This document shows, in pieces, positions 1-8,115 of a stretch of DNA of 64,000 nucleotides (position 1 is the stretch's first letter; the number at the start of each line of letters is the position of its first letter). The notes beneath the pieces were generated by a model. That model made no database searches, was not told the origin of the DNA, and saw only the letters and a list, made by a program, of their open reading frames with translations. Source of the DNA: Erwinia sp050410775. Its GTDB lineage: Bacteria; Pseudomonadota; Gammaproteobacteria; Enterobacterales; Enterobacteriaceae. The DNA lies in NCBI RefSeq assembly GCF_050410775.1, contig NZ_CP191229.1; one strand, given 5' to 3'. Made by a program: the position numbers and the translations under genes.

Positions 1-2
1 CC

Positions 3-584
3 CGCTTTGTGATCGATCTGAACCGTCCTCCCGATGATGAGGCCCTTTACAGTACGGCGACAACCGGACTCTTTCCCGAGACGCTTTTTGACGGCACGCC
101 AACATTCAGAGCGGGCATGGCGCCGGACGCAGCGCTGCGGCAGCACTATCTGGAGACCATCTGGCAGCCTTATCATCTGAAAATTGTGCAGGAGCTGGGG
201 CGTATTAAGCAGCAGTTTGGCTATGTGCTGCTGTTTGATGCGCATTCTATCGCGTCCGTCATCCCGCGCTTGTTTGACGGCAGGCTGCCCGACCTGAATC
301 TGGGCACCAACGGTGGGGCAAGCTGCAGCGACAAAATTACCCGGGCGTTAAGTGAAGCCTGCGCCGCGCAACATGATTACAGCTGGGTAATGAATGGCCG
401 CTTTAAGGGTGGCTATATCACCCGGGCCTACGGCAGGCCGGCAGAGGATCAGCATGCGGTCCAGCTGGAGCTGGCGCAGTGTAACTATATGGATGAAGCG
501 CCGCCGTTTCACTGGCGGCAGGAAAAGGCGGCACAGCTACAGCCCATGCTGAAAAAGCTCGTTACCGCGCTGCTGGCTCGGTAA
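3..584 (+). CDS. hutG: N-formylglutamate deformylase, 5'-truncated by the window edge
   Basis: Metal-dependent hydrolase that releases formate from N-formyl-L-glutamate, the last step of one histidine-degradation branch; cytoplasmic. The reading frame is open from base 3 (R-F-V-I-D-L-N-R-P), so the gene starts left of the window and the GTG at 9 is not the real start. The family is about 260-270 residues, so roughly the first 70 are missing. Visible family motifs are DLNRPP, LLFDAHSI (a likely metal/catalytic segment), the GTNGGASC stretch and KGGYITRAYG. A protein of the wider N-formylglutamate amidohydrolase family with another substrate cannot be excluded without the N-terminus and the upstream hut genes. 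Confidence 0.85.
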   Translation, partial: RFVIDLNRPPDDEALYSTATTGLFPETLFDGTPTFRAGMAPDAALRQHYLETIWQPYHLKIVQELGRIKQQFGYVLLFDAHSIASVIPRLFDGRLPDLNLGTNGGASCSDKITRALSEACAAQHDYSWVMNGRFKGGYITRAYGRPAEDQHAVQLELAQCNYMDEAPPFHWRQEKAAQLQPMLKKLVTALLAR

Positions 585-617
585 ACCCGCAGTCTCAGTC
601 TGGCCAAAAAGGGTGGG

Positions 618-1259
618 TCAGCCGGACGTTTTTCTGGCATCCGGCCGCATCAGGTCAAAGCGCAGTTCGTCGCTGATGGCGTAATAGGCACTTGGCCCAC
701 CCGCCCGCAGAATCGGGTTGGCCTTCGCCGTTTGGTAAATTCCCTCTTCCAGCAGGTCGGTATCAATATGAATAGCGACCACTTCACCCAGCACCATCCA
801 CTGCTCAAGCTTTTCGCCTGCAGCATCCTCCAGCTGGATTAGCTGCGTCAGCCTGCACTCAAAGTTGACCGGGCTTTCGGCCACCATGCTCACGGCGACC
901 TGGGTGCCCGGTATCGCTGTTAACCCCGCCAGCGCAAATTCATCCTCACCGTGCGGCACCGAGGCTGAACTTTCATTCATCGGCACCGCCAGTTCCCGGG
1001 TGGCCAGATTCCAGACGAATTCCCGCGTTTCGGCAATATTGGCCACGCTGTCCTTCCAGCCCTGGCTGGAGAAGCCGATCACCGGCGGCTTATAGTTAAA
1101 GCAGTTAAAGAAGCTGTAGGGCGCAAGGTTTCGCTCGCCGCTGGCGCTTTGTGAGCTGATCCAGCCAATCGGACGGGGCCCGATAATGGCATTGAGCGGA
1201 TCGTGCGGCAATCCATGGCCCAGGCGGGGCTGGTAAGAGTGGCGGGAACGCGTCATCAT
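618..1259 (-). CDS. Flavin reductase family protein (FMN-binding split barrel)
   Basis: A 213-residue protein of the flavoredoxin / flavin reductase-like split-barrel family, predicted to bind FMN and reduce flavin, or to serve as reductase for an unknown partner. Family features seen are PLNAIIGPRPIGWISS near the N-terminus, NLAPYSFFNCFNYKPP and the FVWNLAT segment. A GGAG lies just upstream of two adjacent ATG codons (1259 and 1256), and either could start translation. It converges with hutG and diverges from rlmF. The electron acceptor and physiological role cannot be told from sequence. Confidence 0.8.
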   Translation of the reverse strand: MMTRSRHSYQPRLGHGLPHDPLNAIIGPRPIGWISSQSASGERNLAPYSFFNCFNYKPPVIGFSSQGWKDSVANIAETREFVWNLATRELAVPMNESSASVPHGEDEFALAGLTAIPGTQVAVSMVAESPVNFECRLTQLIQLEDAAGEKLEQWMVLGEVVAIHIDTDLLEEGIYQTAKANPILRAGGPSAYYAISDELRFDLMRPDARKTSG

Positions 1260-1380
1260 AACTCCTTAAACGTGGCTGATTTGCCTATAGTAACCTGGCG
1301 TGATGGGAAAAAAGGCGGGAATTGTTTACGATCTTTACCGCAGCAGGTATCTTACGCGCCTTCAGACAAGAGAGCCGCCC

Positions 1381-2313
1381 ATGAAAAAGACCGCCGAAAA
1401 GCACCCCCTTCACCCGCGTAACCGCCATCGCGGACGCTATGACTTCCCCGCGCTCATTCAGAGTCATCCGCCGCTGGCGGCCTGCGTGGCGGTCAATCAG
1501 TATGGCGATGAGTCCGTCGATTTCGCCGATCCTGCGGCGGTAAGGACCCTTAATCAGGCGCTGCTGAAGCACTTCTATCAGATTGAACAGTGGACTATCC
1601 CGGAAGGCTTCCTCTGTCCGCCCGTTCCGGGCCGGGCCGACTATATCCACCATCTGGCCGATCTGCTGGCGGAAGACAATCACGCCCGCGTTCCCCACGA
1701 CCTGACGCTGCTCGATATCGGCTGCGGCGCAAACTGCATCTATCCGCTGATTGGCTACCGTGAATATGGCTGGCGTTTTACCGGTAGCGAAGTTAACGAA
1801 GAGGCGATGCGCGCGGCTAATGCCATTATTGCCGCCAATCCCGGCCTGAATCGCGGCGTTCGTCTGCGCCGTCAGAAAGATCCTCAGGCTATTTTCCAGG
1901 GGGTTATTCATAAAAATGAGCAGTATCACGCGGTCATGTGCAACCCGCCGTTTCACGCTTCCGCCAGCGAAGCGCGACAGGGCAGCCAGCGTAAAGTGCG
2001 TAACCTTGGCCTGGACAAGCATGCCCCGCTGAACTTTGGCGGCCAGCAGGACGAGCTCTGGTGCGAAGGCGGTGAGAAAGCCTTTATCAGCCGGATGATC
2101 GTCGAAAGCATCCAGTTTGCCCGCCAGTGCGTCTGGTTCACTTCACTGGTTTCCCGTAAAGAGAACCTGCCGGAGCTGTGGCGTGCGCTGGAAGAGGCTG
2201 GTGCTGTCGCCGTGCGCACCGTGAATATGGCGCAGGGGCAGAAGCAGAGCCGGTTTATCGCCTGGAGCTTTATGGAAAAACCGGCCCGCGAACGCCAGAT
2301 GAGCCATCGCTAG
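1381..2313 (+). CDS. rlmF: 23S rRNA (adenine-1618-N6)-methyltransferase
   Basis: SAM-dependent methyltransferase that modifies A1618 of 23S rRNA. Length is 310 residues from the ATG at 1381, which begins MKKTAEKHPLHPRN and matches the usual N-terminus; the frame is open to 1300 but that extension looks non-coding. SAM-binding motif I is DIGCGA at about residues 112-117. The catalytic adenine-N6 motif is NPPF at about 188-191. The basic N-terminus (KHPLHPRNRHRGRY) is typical of the family. It is the E. coli ybiN equivalent and starts the conserved block that leads into glnQPH. Confidence 0.93.
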   Translation: MKKTAEKHPLHPRNRHRGRYDFPALIQSHPPLAACVAVNQYGDESVDFADPAAVRTLNQALLKHFYQIEQWTIPEGFLCPPVPGRADYIHHLADLLAEDNHARVPHDLTLLDIGCGANCIYPLIGYREYGWRFTGSEVNEEAMRAANAIIAANPGLNRGVRLRRQKDPQAIFQGVIHKNEQYHAVMCNPPFHASASEARQGSQRKVRNLGLDKHAPLNFGGQQDELWCEGGEKAFISRMIVESIQFARQCVWFTSLVSRKENLPELWRALEEAGAVAVRTVNMAQGQKQSRFIAWSFMEKPARERQMSHR

Positions 2314-2519
2314 TCCGGCGGTAGCAGCACCGGCTCAGCGGCAGTTGCAGGCGACTCAGACGCCTGCCTGAGCTGTTCCACCAGACCGGTAGAGCGATTC
2401 CTGGCATTGTAGTCTCCCGTTACGATGCCGGTCTCAGCATTGGGCTGGAAGTATAGCCGGGTGGGCGGAACAGAAAGACGTTTTGATAATCTGGTGGGAA
2501 AAGCAGGGCGAACCGGGGT
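2310..2519 (-). pseudogene. Possible remnant of ybiO (mechanosensitive channel)
   Basis: The minus strand is open from a TGA at 2520-2522 to a TAG at 2310-2312 but has no plausible start codon. The translation looks protein-like and contains LVEQLRQ followed by an alanine/proline-rich stretch ending AAEPVLLPPD. From memory this resembles the N-terminal periplasmic part of E. coli YbiO, where a DQLR motif is followed by PPAEP. In E. coli ybiO lies on this strand exactly between rlmF and glnQ. The inference is that most of ybiO has been deleted, leaving a piece abutting the rlmF stop. The match is short and unverified. Confidence 0.3.
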
Positions 2520-2533
2520 TCACCCTGCGGCAA

Positions 2534-3256
2534 TCAGGAAACGTGCTGAAGAAATTCGCGCAGGCGCGGGCTGGGAGGATTATCGATCAGTTCATCGGGG
2601 TGCCCATCTTCGGCAATACGCCCTTTATCAATGAAGATCAGGCGTGAGGCGACCTTTTTGGCGAAGCCGACTTCATGCGTCACGATCACCATCGTCATTC
2701 CTTCTTCAGCCAGATCCTGCATCACTTTCAGCACTTCATGACGCAGTTCCGGATCCAGTGCGGACGTCGGCTCATCAAACAGCATCATTTTCGGCTTCAC
2801 CGCCAGCGCACGGGCGATAGCAACACGCTGCTGTTGTCCTCCGGAGAGTTCGGAAGGGAAGTGGTGCGCACGCTCGGCAAGGCCGACTTTCCCCAGCAGT
2901 TCACGGGCCAGGCGGTGCGCTTCTGCTTTTGCCGTGCCGCGTACGCGGATGGGGCCAAAGGCGACGTTATCCAGCGCGTTCATCTGTGGAAAAAGATGAA
3001 ACTGCTGGAATACCATGCCCGCTTCCTGGCGGATAAGGCGTTCGTCCACTTTAGGATCGTTCACCTTCAGTCCGTCAACGATCAGATCGCCGCTGGTGAT
3101 CTCTTCCAGCTTATTGATGCAGCGCAGCAGAGTCGATTTACCCGATCCCGAAGGGCCAATAATCACCACTACTTCACCCTGGTTGATAGTGAGATCGATA
3201 TTATGCAGAACCTGGGTCTGGCCAAAATGCTTGGAGACGTTTTTAAATTCAATCAC
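2534..3256 (-). CDS. glnQ: Glutamine ABC transporter ATPase
   Basis: Cytoplasmic ATPase of the high-affinity glutamine importer. The 240-residue protein carries Walker A GPSGSGKS (34-41), the ABC signature LSGGQ (137-141), Walker B MMLFDE (157-162) and the D-loop SALDPE. It is the last gene of glnH-glnP-glnQ and its ATG overlaps the glnP stop by four bases (3253-3256), which implies translational coupling. Length and motif spacing match the polar amino acid ATPase family. Assignment to glutamine rests on the linked GlnH and on synteny. Confidence 0.97.
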   Translation of the reverse strand: MIEFKNVSKHFGQTQVLHNIDLTINQGEVVVIIGPSGSGKSTLLRCINKLEEITSGDLIVDGLKVNDPKVDERLIRQEAGMVFQQFHLFPQMNALDNVAFGPIRVRGTAKAEAHRLARELLGKVGLAERAHHFPSELSGGQQQRVAIARALAVKPKMMLFDEPTSALDPELRHEVLKVMQDLAEEGMTMVIVTHEVGFAKKVASRLIFIDKGRIAEDGHPDELIDNPPSPRLREFLQHVS

Positions 3257-3912
3257 AGGATTTTCATCCTTCTTTCAAGGCGACGCAGAACAAAGCTCAG
3301 CACCAGCGTAATAAACAGGTAGATAACGGCCACGGCGCTCCAGATTTCCAGCGCGCGGAAGTTTCCGGCAATAATTTCCTGCCCCTGACGGGTCAGTTCG
3401 GCCACGCCGATGACGATAAACAGGGAGGTATCCTTGATGCTGACGATCCACTGATTGCCCAGCGGCGGCAGCATACGGCGCAGCGCCAGCGGCATAATGA
3501 CGTAGCGCAGCGTTTCACGACGGGAAAGCCCCAGCGCCAGACCCGCTTCACGAAAGCCGTTATGAATAGAAAGCACGGCGCCACGGGTAATTTCTGCGAT
3601 GTAGGCACCGGAGTTGATCATAATGGTGACCACCGCCGCGCTGAAGGGATCGATGCGCAGATCGTTAAACGCCATCGGCAGGGCAAAGTAGATAAACATC
3701 ACCTGAACGACAATCGGCGTACCGCGAATGAGTTCAATAAATACCAGCGCAATATTACGCGACAGCCAGCCACCGTAAGCGCGGGCGAAGCCGGCTACCA
3801 GGCCGATAATCAGGCCGCCAGCAAGACCAAGGATGGAAATCCACAGGGTCAGTCGGGCGCCCTCAAGCAGGGCCGGGATAGATGGCCAGATGGCGCTCCA
3901 GTCAAACTGCAT
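3253..3912 (-). CDS. glnP: Glutamine ABC transporter permease
   Basis: Inner-membrane permease of the HisMQ type, 219 residues, forming the homodimeric channel that takes glutamine from GlnH. Several hydrophobic segments are visible, with the first near residues 22-45. The cytoplasmic EAA loop that docks on the ATPase begins at REAGLALGLS (about 121-130). It lies downstream of glnH with an 84-base gap and overlaps glnQ by four bases. Confidence 0.96.
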   Translation of the reverse strand: MQFDWSAIWPSIPALLEGARLTLWISILGLAGGLIIGLVAGFARAYGGWLSRNIALVFIELIRGTPIVVQVMFIYFALPMAFNDLRIDPFSAAVVTIMINSGAYIAEITRGAVLSIHNGFREAGLALGLSRRETLRYVIMPLALRRMLPPLGNQWIVSIKDTSLFIVIGVAELTRQGQEIIAGNFRALEIWSAVAVIYLFITLVLSFVLRRLERRMKIL

Positions 3913-3996
3913 TATTTTTTCTCCGGATTAAAACCCGTTGGGCGGGTATGAAAAGCGCGGGCGAAAGCCACCGCCCGCGTAAAGTCAGAACAGGAA

Positions 3997-4743
3997 TTAT
4001 TTAGGCTCGGTGCCGAACCATTTTTTATAGATGGTGTTGTAAGTGCCGTTTTCACGAAGCGTTTTCAGCGCGCCGTTCACTTTTTCACGCAGCTCGGTGC
4101 TGCCTTTCGGGAAGGCGATACCGTACTGCTGGGCTTCCAGCGAGTCGCCTACCGCTTTGAACTGGCCTTTGCCGGCAGTGTTAATAAAATAGAGGATATT
4201 AGGCGTATCGTGCAGAACCGCGTCAGCGCGATTGGTGCCCAGCTCCATATAGGCGTTGTCGATATTCGGGAACTGGCGAAGGTTTTTCGATTTGATGTGC
4301 TCTTTTGCATAATCTACAGAGCCGGTGCCGCTTTTCACCGCCACAACTTTACCGTCGAGATCGTCGATGCTTTTGACTTCATCATTGTTGGCTCTGACCA
4401 TGACCTGAAGACCGCTTTTATAATAGCCATCGGAGAAGTCGATCGCGTTTTTACGTTCGTCAGTGATCGTAATGCCCGCCAGCGCCACGTCGACGTTACG
4501 GGTTTGCAGGGCAGGGATAATACCACTGAAGTCCATCGGCTTCAGGGTATAGTCGAGCTTAAGCTCTTTCGCGATAGCCGCCCAGAGATCCACATCAAAG
4601 CCGACATATTTGCCGTCCTGCTTGAATTCAAAAGGAACGAAGGCGGTATCGGTAGCAACAACCAGTTTTTTTTCTGCGGCGTGTGCTGAAACGGCAAACG
4701 CCAGCGTCAGTGCGGCCAGGGAAAACTTAACAATCGACTTCAT
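3997..4743 (-). CDS. glnH: Glutamine-binding periplasmic protein
   Basis: Periplasmic solute-binding protein that delivers L-glutamine to GlnPQ. The ATG at 4743 gives 248 residues, the family length, and begins with a clear signal peptide (MKSIVKFSLAALTLAFAVSAHA, cut near residue 22, mature AEKKLVV). The frame is open to 4770 but that extension precedes the signal peptide. The segment DTAFVPFEFK opens the mature protein and FDVDLWAAI follows, as in SBP family 3. It is first in the operon and most likely regulated by nitrogen status through the sigma54/NtrC elements upstream. Confidence 0.97.
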   Translation of the reverse strand: MKSIVKFSLAALTLAFAVSAHAAEKKLVVATDTAFVPFEFKQDGKYVGFDVDLWAAIAKELKLDYTLKPMDFSGIIPALQTRNVDVALAGITITDERKNAIDFSDGYYKSGLQVMVRANNDEVKSIDDLDGKVVAVKSGTGSVDYAKEHIKSKNLRQFPNIDNAYMELGTNRADAVLHDTPNILYFINTAGKGQFKAVGDSLEAQQYGIAFPKGSTELREKVNGALKTLRENGTYNTIYKKWFGTEPK

Positions 4744-4803
4744 TATTTTATCCTTATTGCGGTCGGACAACGGCTTTGTCCGGTATCAATGCCAGCAGCC
4801 ATA

Positions 4804-4819
4804 TGAAAATATTATGCCA
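4804..4819 (-). promoter_or_regulatory. Sigma54 promoter of glnHPQ
   Basis: Read on the minus strand this is TGGCATAATATTTTCA, close to the sigma54 consensus TGGCAC-N5-TTGCA. The -24 GG is kept with ten bases to the -12 element, which is TC rather than GC. The weak -12 is, from memory, also a feature of E. coli glnHp2. Transcription would start near 4792, about 49 bases before the glnH ATG, with the NtrC sites centred about 108 and 121 bases upstream. Confidence 0.7.
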
Positions 4820-4892
4820 GGTTTTTAGACTGTAAGAAAAACAGCACTTTAAGTCAATTTTAATCCGCAGGCGGTGGGTTATAAGAGGCGCG

Positions 4893-4939
4893 GCACCATT
4901 ATGGTGCACTCATTTGGTGCAACGGTTCCATAAAGGTGC
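4893..4939 (-). promoter_or_regulatory. Tandem NtrC-binding sites upstream of glnH
   Basis: Two overlapping GCAC-type palindromes are visible: GCACC-ATTAT-GGTGC at 4893-4907 (perfect) and GCACT-CATTT-GGTGC at 4906-4920. A third degenerate copy, GTTCC-ATAAA-GGTGC, is at 4925-4939. The spacing of 13 and then 19 bases and the distance from the sigma54 promoter fit an upstream activating sequence for phosphorylated NtrC. Confidence 0.75.
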
Positions 4940-5041
4940 ACGCGTTTTTTTAGCAAATCTGACAATAAACACAATAGATGATGCCGGAGGGGATAAAAAA
5001 AATGTTAATGAGATCGAAGTTTTAAGTAATAAATTGAAAAA

Positions 5042-5308
5042 CTACCGGAGCTGACTATCTTTACTGCCGCGCCGGTTATAAAGCGCATTCGCCGCCTGAT
5101 GCCGGTCGCGCTTCTGCTGGCAAAGAACGCAGTACTGTACGCCCGGCAGCGCTTTGCGCCTGGCTTCGGGCACAGGTTCACCGCACTCTTCACAATATTC
5201 CGCGCTCACGCCCTCATAAACGGCCTTGCGGGCGCGGCTCACCGCATCATCAATCGTCGAGTCTATCTGCTGCTGTACGGCGTCATCACTTGCCCATCCG
5301 CTTGCCAT
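5042..5308 (-). CDS. ybiI: DksA/TraR-type zinc-finger protein YbiI
   Basis: Small 88-residue protein with a DksA/TraR C4 zinc finger: Cys39-x2-Cys42 and Cys60-x2-Cys63 (YCEECGEPVPEAR and YCVLCQQ). It lacks the long DksA coiled-coil, having only a short N-terminal helix with acidic residues (IDSTIDDAV). The start at 5308 is chosen because GGAGG sits six bases upstream; the frame is open to 5320. YbiI is reported as part of the TraR/DksA superfamily, but its function is not settled. It sits between glnH and dps on the same strand. Confidence 0.88.
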   Translation of the reverse strand: MASGWASDDAVQQQIDSTIDDAVSRARKAVYEGVSAEYCEECGEPVPEARRKALPGVQYCVLCQQKRDRHQAANALYNRRGSKDSQLR

Positions 5309-5394
5309 CTTAACCTCCAACGTAAAAGAGCAGATGAATGTTCATCTGCTCCCTGGTTGATGCTGACTGACCGCGCCAGGCGCGGTGCAGGATC

Positions 5395-5898
5395 TTATTC
5401 AATATTGGCTTCGATGAACCACAGGAATTTATCCAGATCGCGGGATGCAGCAGTGAAGATGTCTGCCGTATCTTCATCTTCCACTTCATTGATCGCTTTG
5501 CGCGTATCGTTAGCCACCACGGCATAACGCTCAGCCAGCGCCTTCAGGTGATCCTGTACGCTGTGAATGTTAAGCGGATAGCTTTTCAGTGGCGTTCTGT
5601 CATTGACGACCTGAGCCGTACCCAGCGCAACGCCGCCCAGCTGCACTACGCGTTCTGCAATCGTATCCTGATGGTCGGTAATAGTGGTACGGAAACCGTC
5701 CAGCATTTCATGTACGCCAATAAAGTTAGCGCCACGCATGTTCCAGTGCGCCTGCTTGGTGATCAAAGAGAGATCAATAAATTCGGTGACCAGACGATTT
5801 AACACCTCAATGGTGGCTTTTTTATCTTCATCAGCCACATCGTTACGGGTGTAAATCAGATCAGAAGATTTCGTATTAACCAGTTTAGCGGTACTCAT
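5395..5898 (-). CDS. dps: DNA-binding protein from starved cells (mini-ferritin)
   Basis: A 167-residue Dps that forms a dodecamer, oxidises and stores iron using hydrogen peroxide, and compacts DNA in stationary phase. Ferroxidase ligands are in place (His51, His63, Asp67 with Asp78/Glu82 contributed across the dimer; WNMRGANFIGVHEMLDGF region). The lysine-containing N-terminal tail needed for DNA binding is present (MSTAKLVNTK). Two adjacent ATGs exist (5898, 5901); 5898 gives the canonical MSTAK start, with AGAGGA upstream. Confidence 0.98.
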   Translation of the reverse strand: MSTAKLVNTKSSDLIYTRNDVADEDKKATIEVLNRLVTEFIDLSLITKQAHWNMRGANFIGVHEMLDGFRTTITDHQDTIAERVVQLGGVALGTAQVVNDRTPLKSYPLNIHSVQDHLKALAERYAVVANDTRKAINEVEDEDTADIFTAASRDLDKFLWFIEANIE

Positions 5899-5943
5899 CA
5901 TTAATATCCTCTTAATGGTCGGTTGTCCTAATTAAGTACGGGA

Positions 5944-5953
5944 TAAAGTATAG
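5944..5953 (-). promoter_or_regulatory. SigmaS-type -10 element of dps
   Basis: On the minus strand this reads CTATACTTTA, close to the sigmaS-preferred CTATACT. It would place the transcript start near 5938 and give a leader of about 40 bases, consistent with stationary-phase and OxyR-responsive control of dps in relatives. No -35 element is obvious, as expected for sigmaS or activator-dependent promoters. Confidence 0.5.
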
Positions 5954-6280
5954 CACCAGATCTCAGCTTTGCCGTTAAGAAGTTGCCTATTGGTCAGATA
6001 GCAGGCGCCTTAATGAAATAACCGGCTGGTTTGCCAGTAAATAATTAAAACTGAATGAGAGTCATTAATATTCTCCGTTGCTGGTGTGGCTCAGGCGCGC
6101 ACTATGCAGTGAAAACAGCACTATTAGCTGGCATAAACGCAGCGAGCAAATACCGGAGTGCATTTCAGCAAAGCATTGCCAAGGCTTATTGTCTTACTGA
6201 GCCCGGATATTAATTAAATTTCGCACATTACGGTAAAGTTCGTCCGCCGTTTTCAGCCAGACGAACCTCAATATGACTAT
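5954..6280. other. dps-rhtA intergenic region
   Basis: About 330 bases without a supported gene. It lies upstream of dps and downstream of the rhtA stop. An imperfect inverted repeat AATGA-GAG-TCATT near 6053-6066 is weakly Fur-box-like but too short to call. No convincing terminator for rhtA was seen. Confidence 0.4.
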
Positions 6281-7171
6281 TTATTCAGGATTTTCGCTAA
6301 TGGGCGCAATTTTCGGCTTAACCGGGCGTAGCGTCAGGGTGGCGCCAGCGGATGCCAGAATGATCGCCAGCAGGCCGAGCCACTGCACCAGCGTCAGCAC
6401 CTCACCTAAAAACAGCATCCCGGACAGGGCGGCCATTGCCGGCTCAAGGCTCATCAGCGTCCCAAAACTTTTAGCTGGCAGGCGGGTAAGCGCCACCATT
6501 TCAAGCGAATAGGGCAGCGCGCTGGAGAGGACGGCGACGGCCAGCGCCACCGGGATAAGAGAGAGATCCCAGATTCCACTGCTGGCATAGGCCAGCCCGA
6601 GCGGAACGAAGATCGCCGAGGCAATCAGCGATCCCATTGCGACAGTGGCGGGGCCATGTTCGGCGCCGGCCCGCTTGCCGGTAAGAATATAGAGGGCCCA
6701 GAACGCCCCGGCCAGAACGGCGAGCATCGCCCCTTTTGGATCGACGCTGGAAATGCTCTGCCCCAGCGGCAGCAGTAGCCACAGCCCCAGCAGCGCCAAC
6801 AGCACCCAGAGGAAATCGGGGGGCCGGCGCGCGCTGGCCAGCGCCAGCGCCAGCGGACCGGTAAATTCCAGCGCAACGGCGACGCCCAGCGGCACGGTAC
6901 GCAGCGCCAGATAAAAGGTATAGTTCATCCCCCCAAGCGCCAGACCATAAAGCAACAGCGGCAGCATCTGCTGGCGGCTGAAGCGCAGCCGCCAGGGCTT
7001 GAAGATAATACAGAGGATGAGCGTGCCGAGTCCCAGACGTAAAGCGGTGATGCCTGGCGCCCCAACAACAGGGAAAAGCGTTTTTGCCAGGGCGGCACCG
7101 CCCTGAATCGAGGTCATGGCAATCAAGATGACCAGTACGGGAAGCCAGACGGCAGATTTAGAAGAAGACAT
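6281..7171 (-). CDS. rhtA: Threonine/homoserine exporter, EamA family
   Basis: Inner-membrane exporter of 296 residues with two EamA repeats and about ten hydrophobic helices. In E. coli RhtA extrudes threonine, homoserine and some other amino acids. Family features are TSIQGGAALAK in the first helix, RLGLGTLIL, and the second-repeat EMVALTRLPAKSFGTLMSLEP segment followed by FLGE. It diverges from ompX, as in E. coli. Confidence 0.93.
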   Translation of the reverse strand: MSSSKSAVWLPVLVILIAMTSIQGGAALAKTLFPVVGAPGITALRLGLGTLILCIIFKPWRLRFSRQQMLPLLLYGLALGGMNYTFYLALRTVPLGVAVALEFTGPLALALASARRPPDFLWVLLALLGLWLLLPLGQSISSVDPKGAMLAVLAGAFWALYILTGKRAGAEHGPATVAMGSLIASAIFVPLGLAYASSGIWDLSLIPVALAVAVLSSALPYSLEMVALTRLPAKSFGTLMSLEPAMAALSGMLFLGEVLTLVQWLGLLAIILASAGATLTLRPVKPKIAPISENPE

Positions 7172-7531
7172 CCTGTTCAGCCTTAGTAATCCATCAATAG
7201 GGGATAAGTGGCAGTGAGTTTACTGGAGTGCGGAATAAAACGGAGAATTCTGCCTGAAAAAAAACGCAAAAAGTGCTGAAACAGGGCCAGTTAAGTAAAG
7301 AAACGTCAGAAAGAATTAAGAATTATCTCAATGAACAATTTTTTACATTATTAAAAGACGCGCAGGGGAACTCACGAAAAATAAGACAAATGAATGACAT
7401 AGATTACTTCATTAACCTTCTGTTACACCAAACAATGTCTTGGACAACAAAATCAGGGCAGAGTTTCTCGCTAAGGTTTGTTATATTTTCAGCGTTGTCA
7501 GGAGAGAAGTACTTTCACATTTGAGGTGGTT
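7172..7531. other. rhtA-ompX intergenic region with a weak ORF
   Basis: AT-rich region holding the rhtA and ompX promoters and the ompX leader. A GTG-initiated frame at 7273-7524 encodes 83 residues including a helical KETSERIKNYLNEQ stretch. It has no Shine-Dalgarno sequence, no recognised family, and runs almost into the ompX start, so I do not call it a gene. Confidence 0.4.
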
Positions 7532-8044
7532 ATGAAAAAAATTGCATGTCTTTCAGCTCTGGCTTGTGTACTGGCAGTTTCTGCTGGTTCCGCAATGGCG
7601 CAAAGCACAGTTACCGGTGGTTATGCTCAAAGCGATATGCAGGGCGTGGCGAATAAGGCTAACGGCTTCAACCTGAAGTATCGTTATGAAAACGGCAGCG
7701 ATCCGCTGGGCTGGATCGGCTCTTTCACCTACACCGAAAAGGACAGTACCGAAGCGGGCGTTTATAATAAAGGCCAGTACTACGGCATCACCGGTGGTCC
7801 TGCTTACCGTCTGAACGACTGGGCGAGCATCTACGGCGTAGTAGGTATCGGCTACGGTAAATTCCAGCAGAACAGCACGACCGTTCGTGATAAATCTGAC
7901 TCCAGCGACGTTGGCTTCTCCTACGGTGCAGGCCTGCAGTTCAACCCAATGCAGAATGTGGCACTGGACGTTGGCTATGAGCAGAGCCGTATCCGTAACA
8001 CCGACATCGGCACCTGGATTGCCGGCGTAGGTTACAGCTTCTAA
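7532..8044 (+). CDS. ompX: Outer membrane protein X
   Basis: Eight-stranded beta-barrel of the OmpX/Ail family, 170 residues. A 23-residue signal peptide (MKKIACLSALACVLAVSAGS, then AMA) precedes mature QSTVTGGYAQSD. The C-terminus ends in aromatic GYSF, required for BAM-dependent assembly. The ATG at 7532 is preceded by GAGGTGG; the frame is open to 7478. OmpX is a target of envelope-stress sRNAs in enterics; RybB, which represses outer-membrane protein mRNAs, is encoded in this window at 35.7 kb. It contributes to adhesion and serum resistance in some species. Confidence 0.97.
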   Translation: MKKIACLSALACVLAVSAGSAMAQSTVTGGYAQSDMQGVANKANGFNLKYRYENGSDPLGWIGSFTYTEKDSTEAGVYNKGQYYGITGGPAYRLNDWASIYGVVGIGYGKFQQNSTTVRDKSDSSDVGFSYGAGLQFNPMQNVALDVGYEQSRIRNTDIGTWIAGVGYSF

Positions 8045-8080
8045 GCTGCTGCTGCCAGCTCAGTCTGGCAGAGAGAAAAA

Positions 8081-8108
8081 ATCCGCTCCTCAGGGGCGGA
8101 TTTTTTTT
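8081..8108 (+). terminator. Rho-independent terminator of ompX
   Basis: Stem ATCCGCTCC / GGGGCGGAT with a three-base loop and one G-T pair, followed by eight T residues, 36 bases after the ompX stop. Confidence 0.9.
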
Positions 8109-8115
8109 GGCTGGA

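Noticed and set aside
1285..2022. 245-codon minus-strand frame over rlmF
   Set aside because: rlmF carries DIGCGA and NPPF motifs in the opposite strand; this frame has none.
2675..3322. 215-codon plus-strand frame opposite glnQ
   Set aside because: Antisense shadow of glnQ and the end of glnP; glnQ motifs and operon overlap settle the coding strand.
6053..6066. Fur-box-like AATGA-GAG-TCATT in the dps-rhtA region
   Set aside because: Only 5-bp arms and far from consensus; expected by chance in AT-rich sequence.
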